A stretch of 5,093 nucleotides of DNA, taken from Clostridium sp. 26_22 (GTDB taxonomy: Bacteria > Bacillota > Clostridia > TANB77 > CAG-508). Below the pieces are notes generated by a model. The model ran no database searches, had not been told where the DNA came from, and saw only the letters and a list, made by a program, of their open reading frames with translations. The DNA lies in the NCBI GenBank assembly GCA_001916005.1, contig MNRP01000022.1:1-5093 (forward strand). Direction: 5' to 3'. Positions 1-4,449 of the stretch are shown piece after piece (within the stretch, counting starts at the first letter, position 1; the number at the start of each line of letters is the position of its first letter). A program made the position numbers and the translations under genes.

Positions 1-324
1 ATCTTCTCCAACTTGCAGTTGTTCTGATATCATTTTTCCCATATATTCTGTTGCTCTTTCTTCTGTGTTTCTTTCATTTTTCATTTGCATTTCTACATCT
101 AGCATTGTTCCATCATTTATCTCTGCTTTTATATCTAGCAGTCCTCTTTTTTCGCCTTTTTCATATGGTATTATTTCTGGATTTGTTATTTTTATTCCCT
201 TTATTTCTATTTTCAATAATGCTTCTAGAAAATCTTTTAATACACTTTCATTTCCTTTATAGGCAAATACTCTTTTAAATATATAATCATCTGTTAATGG
301 TAATAGTTCTAAATTATTCTCCAT
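1..324 (-). CDS. Rpn-family recombination-promoting nuclease / PD-(D/E)XK nuclease family transposase, N-terminal part (runs off left edge)
   Basis: An open frame of 108 codons starts at the ATG at 322-324 and continues to the window edge, so the C-terminus is missing. The start is supported by GAGGAG about 5 nt upstream (329-334 on the minus strand) and a promoter just before it. The protein opens with LPLTDDYIFKRVF, then a helical region, then LLDIKAEIND and MLDVEMQMKNE. Asp64 with Glu78-x-Gln80 fits the D...ExQ active site of the PD-(D/E)XK fold in Rpn-type proteins (the family annotated as 'Rpn family recombination-promoting nuclease/putative transposase'). Family members are DNA endonucleases linked to recombination, toxicity and phage defence; they are not classical transposases, and no terminal repeats are seen here. 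The gene is transcribed divergently from the Crp/Fnr gene. The family call is from recognised motifs, without a database search. Confidence 0.85.
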   Translation of the reverse strand, partial: MENNLELLPLTDDYIFKRVFAYKGNESVLKDFLEALLKIEIKGIKITNPEIIPYEKGEKRGLLDIKAEINDGTMLDVEMQMKNERNTEERATEYMGKMISEQLQVGED

Positions 325-338
325 TTATCTCCTCTCAT

Positions 339-367
339 ATTATACTAAAATTTATTTCATTTAGCAA
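339..367 (-). promoter_or_regulatory. Sigma-A-like promoter of the left rpn-family gene
   Basis: On the minus strand, TTGCTA (362-367) is followed after exactly 17 bp by a perfect TATAAT (339-344). The predicted start near 332 leaves a leader of only about 8 nt, so the start point falls within the ribosome binding site. An alternative weaker pair lies upstream (TTGCAA ... TACTAA, about 368-396) and would give a longer leader. Confidence 0.6.
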
Positions 368-605
368 TACCTTTTAGTAAATATTTATTGTTATATTTGC
401 AATTTTGATTTTAATGACTCTTTTATGTTTTATAAATATTTGCTTTTATATGTCTTTTTTGATCTCCTCCTTTGCTTTTATTTTTTTGTTATTTGATTTC
501 TTTGGAATTTTTTTAGATTCTTAAATTTCTTTTTGAAATCATTGATTTTAAATTTTTTATTTCTGTCTTTCCTAAGTTGTTTGATTTTAATTTTTTAATA
601 AAATA
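368..605. other. AT-rich intergenic stretch without a recognisable gene
   Basis: No credible coding frame is seen on either strand. The stretch contains three exact copies of the 10-mer TTGATTTTAA (405-414, 542-551, 581-590), two of them followed by a near-identical T-run, and a short dyad AAATCA-T-TGATTT at 536-548. A ribosome-binding-site-like AAAGGAGG on the minus strand (466-473) has no ATG, GTG or TTG at a usable distance, so it is orphaned. The region looks like degraded or spacer DNA between two divergent genes. Confidence 0.5.
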
Positions 606-635
606 AGCCATGCAATATATCAAAATTGCATAGCT
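606..635. repeat. Inverted repeat (ATGCAAT / ATTGCAT arms)
   Basis: The arms ATGCAAT (610-616) and ATTGCAT (625-631) are perfectly complementary around an 8-nt spacer. After one mismatch the pairing resumes for 3 bp (AGC at 606-608 with GCT at 633-635). It lies about 100 bp upstream of the Crp/Fnr promoter. It could be an operator for a dimeric regulator or a weak hairpin. On the minus strand it is followed by TATTTTATT, a poor T-tract, so a terminator is not favoured. Confidence 0.5.
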
Positions 636-659
636 ATATATTAACACGTTTTTTCCCTA

Positions 660-692
660 ATTTCAACATAAATCGTTCGACAAATTTCGAGC
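660..692 (+). repeat. 33-bp intergenic module, copy 1 (Spo0A-box-like)
   Basis: This segment matches 3271-3303 at 31 of 33 positions, in the same orientation. Read on the minus strand it contains TTTGTCGAA, matching the 0A box core TGTCGAA recognised by Spo0A. A related CTCGAA lies exactly 10 bp away, and TGTTGAA lies 14 bp away on the other side. It ends 41 bp upstream of the -35 element of the Crp/Fnr gene. The repeat is seen directly; Spo0A binding is inference, and a dispersed intergenic repeat is the alternative. Confidence 0.6.
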
Positions 693-700
693 ATATTTTA

Positions 701-728
701 TCTCAATTTATCTCAATTTATCTCAATT
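701..728 (+). repeat. Tandem 10-bp direct repeat (TCTCAATTTA, 2.8 copies)
   Basis: TCTCAATTTA occurs perfectly at 701-710 and 711-720, and the third copy keeps the first 8 bases (721-728). The period is about one helical turn, so each copy shows the same DNA face. It ends 5 bp upstream of the -35 element of the Crp/Fnr promoter, a position suited to an activator or repressor array. It could also be simple slippage expansion. Confidence 0.6.
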
Positions 729-733
729 AATTG

Positions 734-762
734 TTGCATTTATCACACTTTTGTTATATAAT
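734..762 (+). promoter_or_regulatory. Sigma-A-like promoter of the Crp/Fnr-family gene
   Basis: TTGCAT (734-739) and a perfect TATAAT (757-762) are separated by 17 bp. The predicted transcription start is near 769, giving a leader of about 20 nt. Two operator-like dyads overlap the promoter. TTGT (751-754) and ACAA (763-766) flank the -10 symmetrically. TGTTG-N6-TCACA (732-747) is one perfect and one poor half of a CRP-type site over the -35. Both would suit autoregulation, but neither is strong evidence alone. Confidence 0.6.
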
Positions 763-788
763 ACAACAAAAAACAGGAGTGAATATAA

Positions 789-1421
789 ATGAATTCATCA
801 GCTAAATTTGAGGAATTTTTTAAAGATTTTTCTTGCAACTGCAAAAACGTACAAAAAAAATCTTTTAAAAAAGGACAGACAATAACAACTTATATTCAAA
901 AGAGAAATCAAGTTTGTATTTTACAAAATGGTGAGGCAGACTTAGTAAGATACGACTTTAATGGAGATAAATCTATAATTGAACATTTTACAAAAAATGA
1001 TATTTTTGGTGAAGCTTTTTATATAGTAACCACAAACAACGAACTTTATGTAGAAGCTAAAAAAAATTGTGATGTTTTATTTTTTATTTATGATAATGTT
1101 TATCATAAATGCAGAAATAATTGTAAATTTCATCAAGTATTATCAGAGAATTTTTCTGACCTTATTTTAAATAAAGTTACTAGTCTTAATACAAGAATTG
1201 AAATTTTAACCAAAAGAACTATTCGTGATAAATTACTAGGATATTTTTCTATTTTGTCTACAAGAAGTCTTTCCGCAACATTTACTCTTCCATTTTCTTT
1301 GACTGATTTGGCTGATTTTTTGAGTGTTGATAGAAGTGCTATGATGCGTGAATTAAAACTTTTAAAAGATGAAGGTTTTATTAAAAAAAATGGAAATAAA
1401 ATTACTTTGTTATTCAAATAA
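789..1421 (+). CDS. Crp/Fnr-family transcriptional regulator
   Basis: The 210-residue protein has the size and layout of the Crp/Fnr family. A cyclic-nucleotide-binding-like beta barrel spans about 22-107 (QNGEADLVRY, then FTKNDIFGEAF), a dimerisation helix about 114-140, and a C-terminal winged helix about 165-208 with recognition helix VDRSAMMRELKLLKDEGFI (180-198). It probably binds DNA as a dimer and controls transcription. The phosphate-binding cassette lacks the Arg-Ser/Thr pair that holds cAMP in CRP (NNELYVEA appears instead), so cAMP is an unlikely ligand. Six cysteines are present (16, 18, 43, 94, 108, 112), including CNC and CRNNC, which leaves room for a redox, metal or Fe-S sensor; the spacing is not that of E. 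coli FNR. AGGAG lies 9 nt before the ATG. The gene is monocistronic with its own promoter and terminator, and its targets are unknown. Confidence 0.88.
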   Translation: MNSSAKFEEFFKDFSCNCKNVQKKSFKKGQTITTYIQKRNQVCILQNGEADLVRYDFNGDKSIIEHFTKNDIFGEAFYIVTTNNELYVEAKKNCDVLFFIYDNVYHKCRNNCKFHQVLSENFSDLILNKVTSLNTRIEILTKRTIRDKLLGYFSILSTRSLSATFTLPFSLTDLADFLSVDRSAMMRELKLLKDEGFIKKNGNKITLLFK

Positions 1422-1432
1422 ATATTAAAATA

Positions 1433-1480
1433 AAAAGGTTATTCTTTATGCGTATAATACACAAATTTGAATAACCTTTT
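1433..1480. terminator. Bidirectional intrinsic terminator between the regulator gene and pyrG
   Basis: The 12-bp arms AAAAGGTTATTC (1433-1444) and GAATAACCTTTT (1469-1480) are perfectly complementary around a 24-nt loop. The stem is flanked by T-rich DNA on the plus side (TTTT, then CATTTTTAT) and by TTTTTATTTT on the minus side. It lies between two convergent genes, 11 bp after the regulator stop and 14 bp after the pyrG stop, so it can end both transcripts. Confidence 0.85.
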
Positions 1481-1494
1481 CATTTTTATAAAAT

Positions 1495-3105
1495 TTATTT
1501 TCTTTCTTTCGCAGCTTTTACTAATCCAACAAATAATGGTGCTGGTTTATTTGGTCTTGATTTTAATTCTGGATGGAATTGGCCAGCTATAAAATACGGA
1601 TGTTCTTTTTGACTTAATTCAACTATTTCAACTAATTTCCCATCAGGAGATGTTCCTGAACAAATCAATCCTGCTTTTTCTAATCTTTCTTTGTAATCAT
1701 TATTATATTCAAAACGATGTCTATGTCTTTCAGATATTTCTGTTTTTCCGTATACTTCTTGTGCTAAAGTTCCTTCTTTTATAATACAAGGATATGCTCC
1801 AAGTCTCATTGTTCCACCTTTTTTATCTATTCCTTTTTGTTCTTCCATAATATGAATTACTTGATTTTTAGACTTTTCATCAAATTCAGCAGAATTTGCA
1901 TCTTTTAATCCTAATATATCTCTTGCATACTCTACAACAGCCATTTGCATTCCTAGACAAATTCCTAAAAATGGTATTTTGTTTTCTCTTGCATATTTTA
2001 TTGTTGTAATTTTTCCTTCTATTCCTCTATTTCCAAATCCTCCAGGAACTATAATTCCATCAAATCTATCTAATTTTTCTTGTACTGTATCTTTTGTTAT
2101 AGTTTCACAGTCGATTAATTCTATTTCTGTTTCAACATTATTTTCAAATCCAGCATGTTTTATACTTTCTATAACTGATATGTATGAATCTTCTAGTTTT
2201 ATATATTTTCCAACTATTGCTATTTTTACTTTATTATTTTTATCTATTTTTCTTATCTTTTCAATCATTTCTGCCCATTTTGAATTATCTGGAATATAAT
2301 TATCTAATCTTAAATGATTGCAAACTTCTCTTGCTAGACCTTCTTCTTCTAGCATTAATGGTACTGCATATAAGCAATCTGCTGTTTTGTTTTGTATAAC
2401 ACTTGTTTTTCTTACATTACAGAATAATGCTAATTTTTCTCTTATTGTATCTGGTATTTCTTGTTCTGTTCTACAAACTAATATATCTGGTTGAATTCCC
2501 AAACTTTGTAATTCTTTTACTGAATGTTGTGTTGGCTTTGATTTTATTTCATTTGAACCATAGATGTATGGCAATAATGTAACATGTATAAAGCAAACAT
2601 CTTCTGGATTTCTTTCTAGTCCAACTTGTCTAATTGCTTCTATTATTGACAATCCTTCTATATCTCCGACTGTTCCTCCAACTTCTGTTATAACTATATC
2701 CGTATCTGTCCCTTCAAATCCATAGATTCTTTCTTTTATTTCATTTGTTATATGAGGAATAACTTGAACTGTTTTTCCTAAGTAGTCTCCTTTTCTTTCT
2801 TTTTCTATTACATTTGAATATATTCTTCCCATTGTTACACTTGAATTTTTGGTTAAGTTTTCGTTTATAAATCTTTCATAATGTCCTAAATCTAAGTCTG
2901 TTTCAGCTCCATCATCTGTAACAAATACTTCTCCATGTTCATATGGGTTCATTGTTCCTGGATCTACGTTTATATATGGATCAAACTTTTGTATTGTCAC
3001 TTTATATCCTCTATTTTTTAATAATCTTCCTAATGATGCAGCAGTTATTCCTTTTCCTAGTCCTGATACTACACCACCTGTTACAAAAATGTATTTTGTG
3101 TTCAT
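1495..3105 (-). CDS. pyrG: CTP synthase (glutamine-hydrolysing)
   Basis: CTP synthase aminates UTP to CTP using ATP and glutamine, the last step of de novo cytidine nucleotide synthesis in the cytoplasm; it acts as a tetramer. The 536 residues are full length for the family. The N-terminal amidoligase domain (about 1-266) shows the ATP loop GGVVSGLGKG with Lys18, KFDPYINVDPGTMNPYEHGE, the Mg-binding region TDLDLGHYERF with Asp72, and EVGGTVGDIE with Glu141. The C-terminal class I glutamine amidotransferase domain (about 290-536) has PGGFGNRG for the oxyanion hole, the nucleophile Cys383 in GICLGMQ, and His511/Glu513 in FHPELKSRP, completing the triad. No key residue is missing. The ATG at 3103-3105 has AGGAGG 8 nt upstream. 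The gene stands alone with its own promoter and terminator, and the leader hairpin suggests attenuation. Confidence 0.98.
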   Translation of the reverse strand: MNTKYIFVTGGVVSGLGKGITAASLGRLLKNRGYKVTIQKFDPYINVDPGTMNPYEHGEVFVTDDGAETDLDLGHYERFINENLTKNSSVTMGRIYSNVIEKERKGDYLGKTVQVIPHITNEIKERIYGFEGTDTDIVITEVGGTVGDIEGLSIIEAIRQVGLERNPEDVCFIHVTLLPYIYGSNEIKSKPTQHSVKELQSLGIQPDILVCRTEQEIPDTIREKLALFCNVRKTSVIQNKTADCLYAVPLMLEEEGLAREVCNHLRLDNYIPDNSKWAEMIEKIRKIDKNNKVKIAIVGKYIKLEDSYISVIESIKHAGFENNVETEIELIDCETITKDTVQEKLDRFDGIIVPGGFGNRGIEGKITTIKYARENKIPFLGICLGMQMAVVEYARDILGLKDANSAEFDEKSKNQVIHIMEEQKGIDKKGGTMRLGAYPCIIKEGTLAQEVYGKTEISERHRHRFEYNNDYKERLEKAGLICSGTSPDGKLVEIVELSQKEHPYFIAGQFHPELKSRPNKPAPLFVGLVKAAKERK

Positions 3106-3139
3106 TTTTTATTCCTCCTATTTTTTCTTTTAAAAAAAT

Positions 3140-3187
3140 AAAAAAAGATTAAAAAAATTGCCTTTCAAATTCGGTTTTTTTTTAATC
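3140..3187 (-). promoter_or_regulatory. Leader hairpin plus T-tract of pyrG, possible attenuator
   Basis: On the minus strand GATTAAAAAAA (3187-3177) pairs perfectly with TTTTTTTAATC (3157-3147) over 11 bp, with a 19-nt loop. T7-A-T7 follows directly (3146-3132), and the AGGAGG site (3119-3114) comes 12 nt later. The predicted transcription start (about 3188) puts the left arm at the very 5' end of the RNA. A terminator-shaped element inside the leader recalls the CTP-sensitive attenuation of pyrG in Bacillus and relatives. However, the stem has a single G-C pair and the transcript does not start with the GGGC of those leaders. Confidence 0.5.
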
Positions 3188-3194
3188 TATTATT

Positions 3195-3223
3195 AGTTTA
3201 TCACTTATTTTTTTTAATGGCAA
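3195..3223 (-). promoter_or_regulatory. Sigma-A-like promoter of pyrG
   Basis: On the minus strand TTGCCA (3223-3218) is followed after 17 bp by TAAACT (3200-3195), with a TGA extended -10 just before it. The predicted start near 3188 gives a leader of about 83 nt that includes the hairpin described separately. Confidence 0.6.
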
Positions 3224-3230
3224 GCATTTG

Positions 3231-3267
3231 GATAAAAATAGTATAAAATTATTAAAATATTTTTATC
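3231..3267. repeat. Inverted repeat upstream of the pyrG promoter
   Basis: GATAAAAATA (3231-3240) and TATTTTTATC (3258-3267) are perfectly complementary over 10 bp with a 17-nt AT-only loop. It is the only candidate for 3'-end formation after the prepilin-like gene. On the minus strand it is followed by CCAAATG rather than a T-tract, so it is a poor intrinsic terminator and could instead be an operator near the pyrG -35. Confidence 0.4.
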
Positions 3268-3270
3268 TTG

Positions 3271-3303
3271 ATTTCAACAAAAATCATTCGACAAATTTCG
3301 AGC
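3271..3303 (+). repeat. 33-bp intergenic module, copy 2 (Spo0A-box-like)
   Basis: This is the second copy of the module at 660-692, with two substitutions and the same strand orientation. It keeps TTCGACAAAT (a 0A box read on the other strand) and TTCGAG 10 bp along, while TTCAACA is retained 14 bp upstream. It lies 47 bp from the pyrG -35 element, in the opposite orientation to pyrG transcription, and 38 bp downstream of the prepilin-like gene stop. Confidence 0.6.
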
Positions 3304-3341
3304 CTGGATATTATTATAATTCAAGAAAATTTAATATAACA

Positions 3342-3962
3342 TCATTTGGTTGTTTTAGTATATTTTAATGTTATATACCCATAGCTATTATTATCAAAAG
3401 AATAAGTTCCACCAATATAAATTGAATAATTTTTAGTTGTGAATAATGTATAAATTTTATTTTCATTTTCCATTCCACATCCCCCGTCTAGATTAAATAA
3501 TGAATATTCTCCTTTTCTTTTTAAATATATTTTTCCTGTATAATCAATACATTTATCAATATTATCTATATTATGATTTATATCATTCCAAGCACCTGCA
3601 TTCAAAGTATTTATTAAAATTGTTTTTGCATATATTTCTTTACCATCTATCCAATTTCCAATTTTTTTTTCTTCTTCTGAATAATTTATATTATTTTTTA
3701 ATAAATCATATTCTGCTTTATCTATTGTTATTTGTTCTCTATTTCCTGTTATCACAGTATTTATTTTATTTTCATAACTACTCAAAGTTCTATTTTCTAA
3801 ATTTTGTGCATTTATCATAGATTCTTTTGCTTGTTTTGCATTTTTGAATAATCTTGTTTGATTTATTGTTAATATTGATATACCAGCTAATATTAATAAA
3901 ATAATAATTGTAATTACTAGTGCTACTAGTGTTATTCCTTTGTTTTTTCTTGATTTTTTCAT
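3342..3962 (-). CDS. Prepilin-like (type IV pilin N-terminus) membrane protein with phage-tail-like C-terminal domain
   Basis: The 206-residue protein begins with a basic leader MKKSRKNKG followed by ITLVALVITIIILLILAGIS, a single hydrophobic helix (10-32). This is the class III-type prepilin pattern, with predicted cleavage after Gly9. The usual Glu at position +5 of the mature protein is Ala14, as I recall from a clostridial variant of this motif. Residues 33-66 are helical and polar. Residues 75-90 (REQITIDKAEYDLLK) and 94-205 (KKIGNWIDGKEIYAKTI, AWNDINHNIDNID, ending YITLKYTKTT) resemble a domain I associate with phage tail fibre or baseplate-type proteins of Firmicutes (from memory). AAGGAG lies 6 nt before the ATG. 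No pilus assembly genes are nearby, so it is an orphan. It is likely displayed on the cell surface; the partner is unknown. No clear promoter was found. Confidence 0.7.
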   Translation of the reverse strand: MKKSRKNKGITLVALVITIIILLILAGISILTINQTRLFKNAKQAKESMINAQNLENRTLSSYENKINTVITGNREQITIDKAEYDLLKNNINYSEEEKKIGNWIDGKEIYAKTILINTLNAGAWNDINHNIDNIDKCIDYTGKIYLKRKGEYSLFNLDGGCGMENENKIYTLFTTKNYSIYIGGTYSFDNNSYGYITLKYTKTTK

Positions 3963-3980
3963 TGTATTCTCCTTTTATTT

Positions 3981-4000
3981 ATTAAGCTTTCAAGCTTAAT
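3981..4000. repeat. Near-perfect palindrome in the prepilin-like gene leader
   Basis: ATTAAGCTT (3981-3989) and AAGCTTAAT (3992-4000) form 9-bp complementary arms around a 2-nt centre, ending 7 nt from the ribosome binding site of the prepilin-like gene. The tight spacing suits a DNA operator dyad better than an RNA hairpin. It may simply be chance in AT-rich DNA. Confidence 0.45.
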
Positions 4001-4005
4001 TTTAT

Positions 4006-4050
4006 AAAAAAACTTCAATATAAATCTTTCATTTATATTAAAGTTTTTTT
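4006..4050. terminator. Strong intrinsic terminator closing the right-hand rpn operon
   Basis: The left arm AAAAAAACTT-c-AATATAAAT (4006-4025) pairs with ATTTATATT-a-AAGTTTTTTT (4031-4050), giving 19 bp broken by a single C/A mismatch, with a 5-nt loop. On the minus strand the stem ends in a T7 tract, fitting termination of the rpn operon; the plus strand also ends in T7, so it may work both ways. It overlaps the final stop codon of the broken small gene (4049-4051). Confidence 0.85.
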
Positions 4051-4208
4051 ATTCTTTTACTTTTTCCAAATACGAAATCCATATGTCACTAACGTCTTTT
4101 ATTCAATATCTTCTATTTGTGTTACTATTATATCATTTAAAAGCGGGCGTTCTTCCACCTCTTTAGGTTCATCCCATTTTTTATCTCTTCATCACTAAAT
4201 TCAAGCAT
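4049..4208 (-). pseudogene. Frameshifted small gene (about 53 codons) downstream of rpn, function unknown
   Basis: A perfect AGGAGG (4217-4222) lies 8 nt before an ATG at 4206-4208, 21 bp after the stop of the rpn C-terminal frame. Translation starts MLEFSDEEIK but soon loses sense. Adding one A in the A6 run at 4177-4182 restores KWDEPKEVEERPLLNDIIV and then TQIEDIE (down to 4102). Adding one more base at about 4099-4102 restores KDVSDIWISYLEKVKE and a TAA at 4049-4051, which abuts the terminator. The joined product is acidic, about 53 residues, with no signal peptide or membrane segment, and I do not recognise it. As written, only MLEFSDEEIKNGMNLKRWKN plus three residues is translated (23 codons). 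It is either a decayed gene or a real gene disturbed by homopolymer sequencing errors. Its operon position suggests a role linked to the nuclease. Confidence 0.6.
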
Positions 4209-4229
4209 CTCCACAGCCTCCTAATTTAA

Positions 4230-4424
4230 TTATTTTATTTTTTCAATTTCTTCAATTTTTAATCCTGTTATTTCAGCTATTTCTTCTTTTGAATTGTTTC
4301 TACTTAATAATTTTTTTGCAATTGCAATGCTGTTATCCATTATTCCTTGTTTAATTCCTTCTTTTTTACCACGTCTATATATACGTTTGTTGTCTTGTTG
4401 AATTGTTTCAAATACTGCCATCAT
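4230..4424 (-). CDS. Separate C-terminal domain of Rpn-family protein (RpnS-like small protein or frameshifted gene end)
   Basis: The 64-residue product begins MMAVFETIQQDNKRIYRRGK, continues with KEGIKQGIMDN and ends with AEITGLKIEEIEKIK. This is the usual C-terminal tail of Rpn-family nucleases, where it follows the nuclease domain in one chain. Here it lies in the +1 frame relative to the nuclease part, which stops at 4450. It has its own start (tandem ATGs, 4419-4424) behind AGGAGGTGAT. In E. coli, rpn genes have been reported to produce a C-terminal small protein from an internal start that inhibits the full-length nuclease; this ORF could play that role. The alternative is a single gene broken by an indel: read through in the +1 frame, KLNIGGDEN joins the two parts and gives about 286 residues in the window, close to a normal family length. 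Confidence 0.7.
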   Translation of the reverse strand: MMAVFETIQQDNKRIYRRGKKEGIKQGIMDNSIAIAKKLLSRNNSKEEIAEITGLKIEEIEKIK

Positions 4425-4430
4425 ATTTTC

Positions 4431-4440
4431 ATCACCTCCT
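4431..4440 (-). promoter_or_regulatory. Exceptionally strong ribosome binding site before the rpn C-terminal ORF
   Basis: AGGAGGTGAT matches the full complement of the conserved 16S rRNA 3' end over 10 nt. AGGAGG ends 10 nt before the first ATG. In the same frame as the C-terminal ORF, its bases also encode Gly-Gly-Asp of a GGDEN stretch that reads naturally into MMAVF. The sequence may therefore be both conserved coding sequence and an internal initiation site. Confidence 0.7.
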
Positions 4441-4449
4441 ATATTTAGT

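Noticed and set aside
51..278. Two hydrophobic-looking ORFs on the plus strand (51-278 and 65-262)
   Set aside because: They lie antisense to the left rpn-family nuclease frame, which has motifs, promoter and ribosome binding site; the Leu/Phe-rich content is the complement of Lys/Glu-rich coding.
701..728. CRISPR-like array
   Set aside because: The 10-bp units are contiguous, with no spacers and no cas genes; it is a simple tandem repeat.
1133..1417. Minus-strand ORF of 94 codons
   Set aside because: It is antisense within the Crp/Fnr gene, with no ribosome binding site and no recognisable domain.
1979..3152. Plus-strand ORFs at 1979-2299, 2184-2399 and 2943-3152
   Set aside because: All are shadows of pyrG, whose product is complete and conserved along its full length.
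3106..3188. PyrR-binding or T-box/riboswitch leader for pyrG
   Set aside because: The leader is only about 83 nt and almost all A/T; no PyrR anti-antiterminator motif, T-box sequence or riboswitch core is visible, only one simple hairpin.
3500..3820. Plus-strand ORF of 106 codons rich in Tyr, Leu and Phe
   Set aside because: It is the antisense shadow of the prepilin-like gene; low-complexity hydrophobic content without a start signal.
4059..4110. Promoter TTGAAT-N17-TATGGA for the prepilin-like gene
   Set aside because: It falls inside the broken small gene and upstream of a strong terminator, and the -10 is poor.
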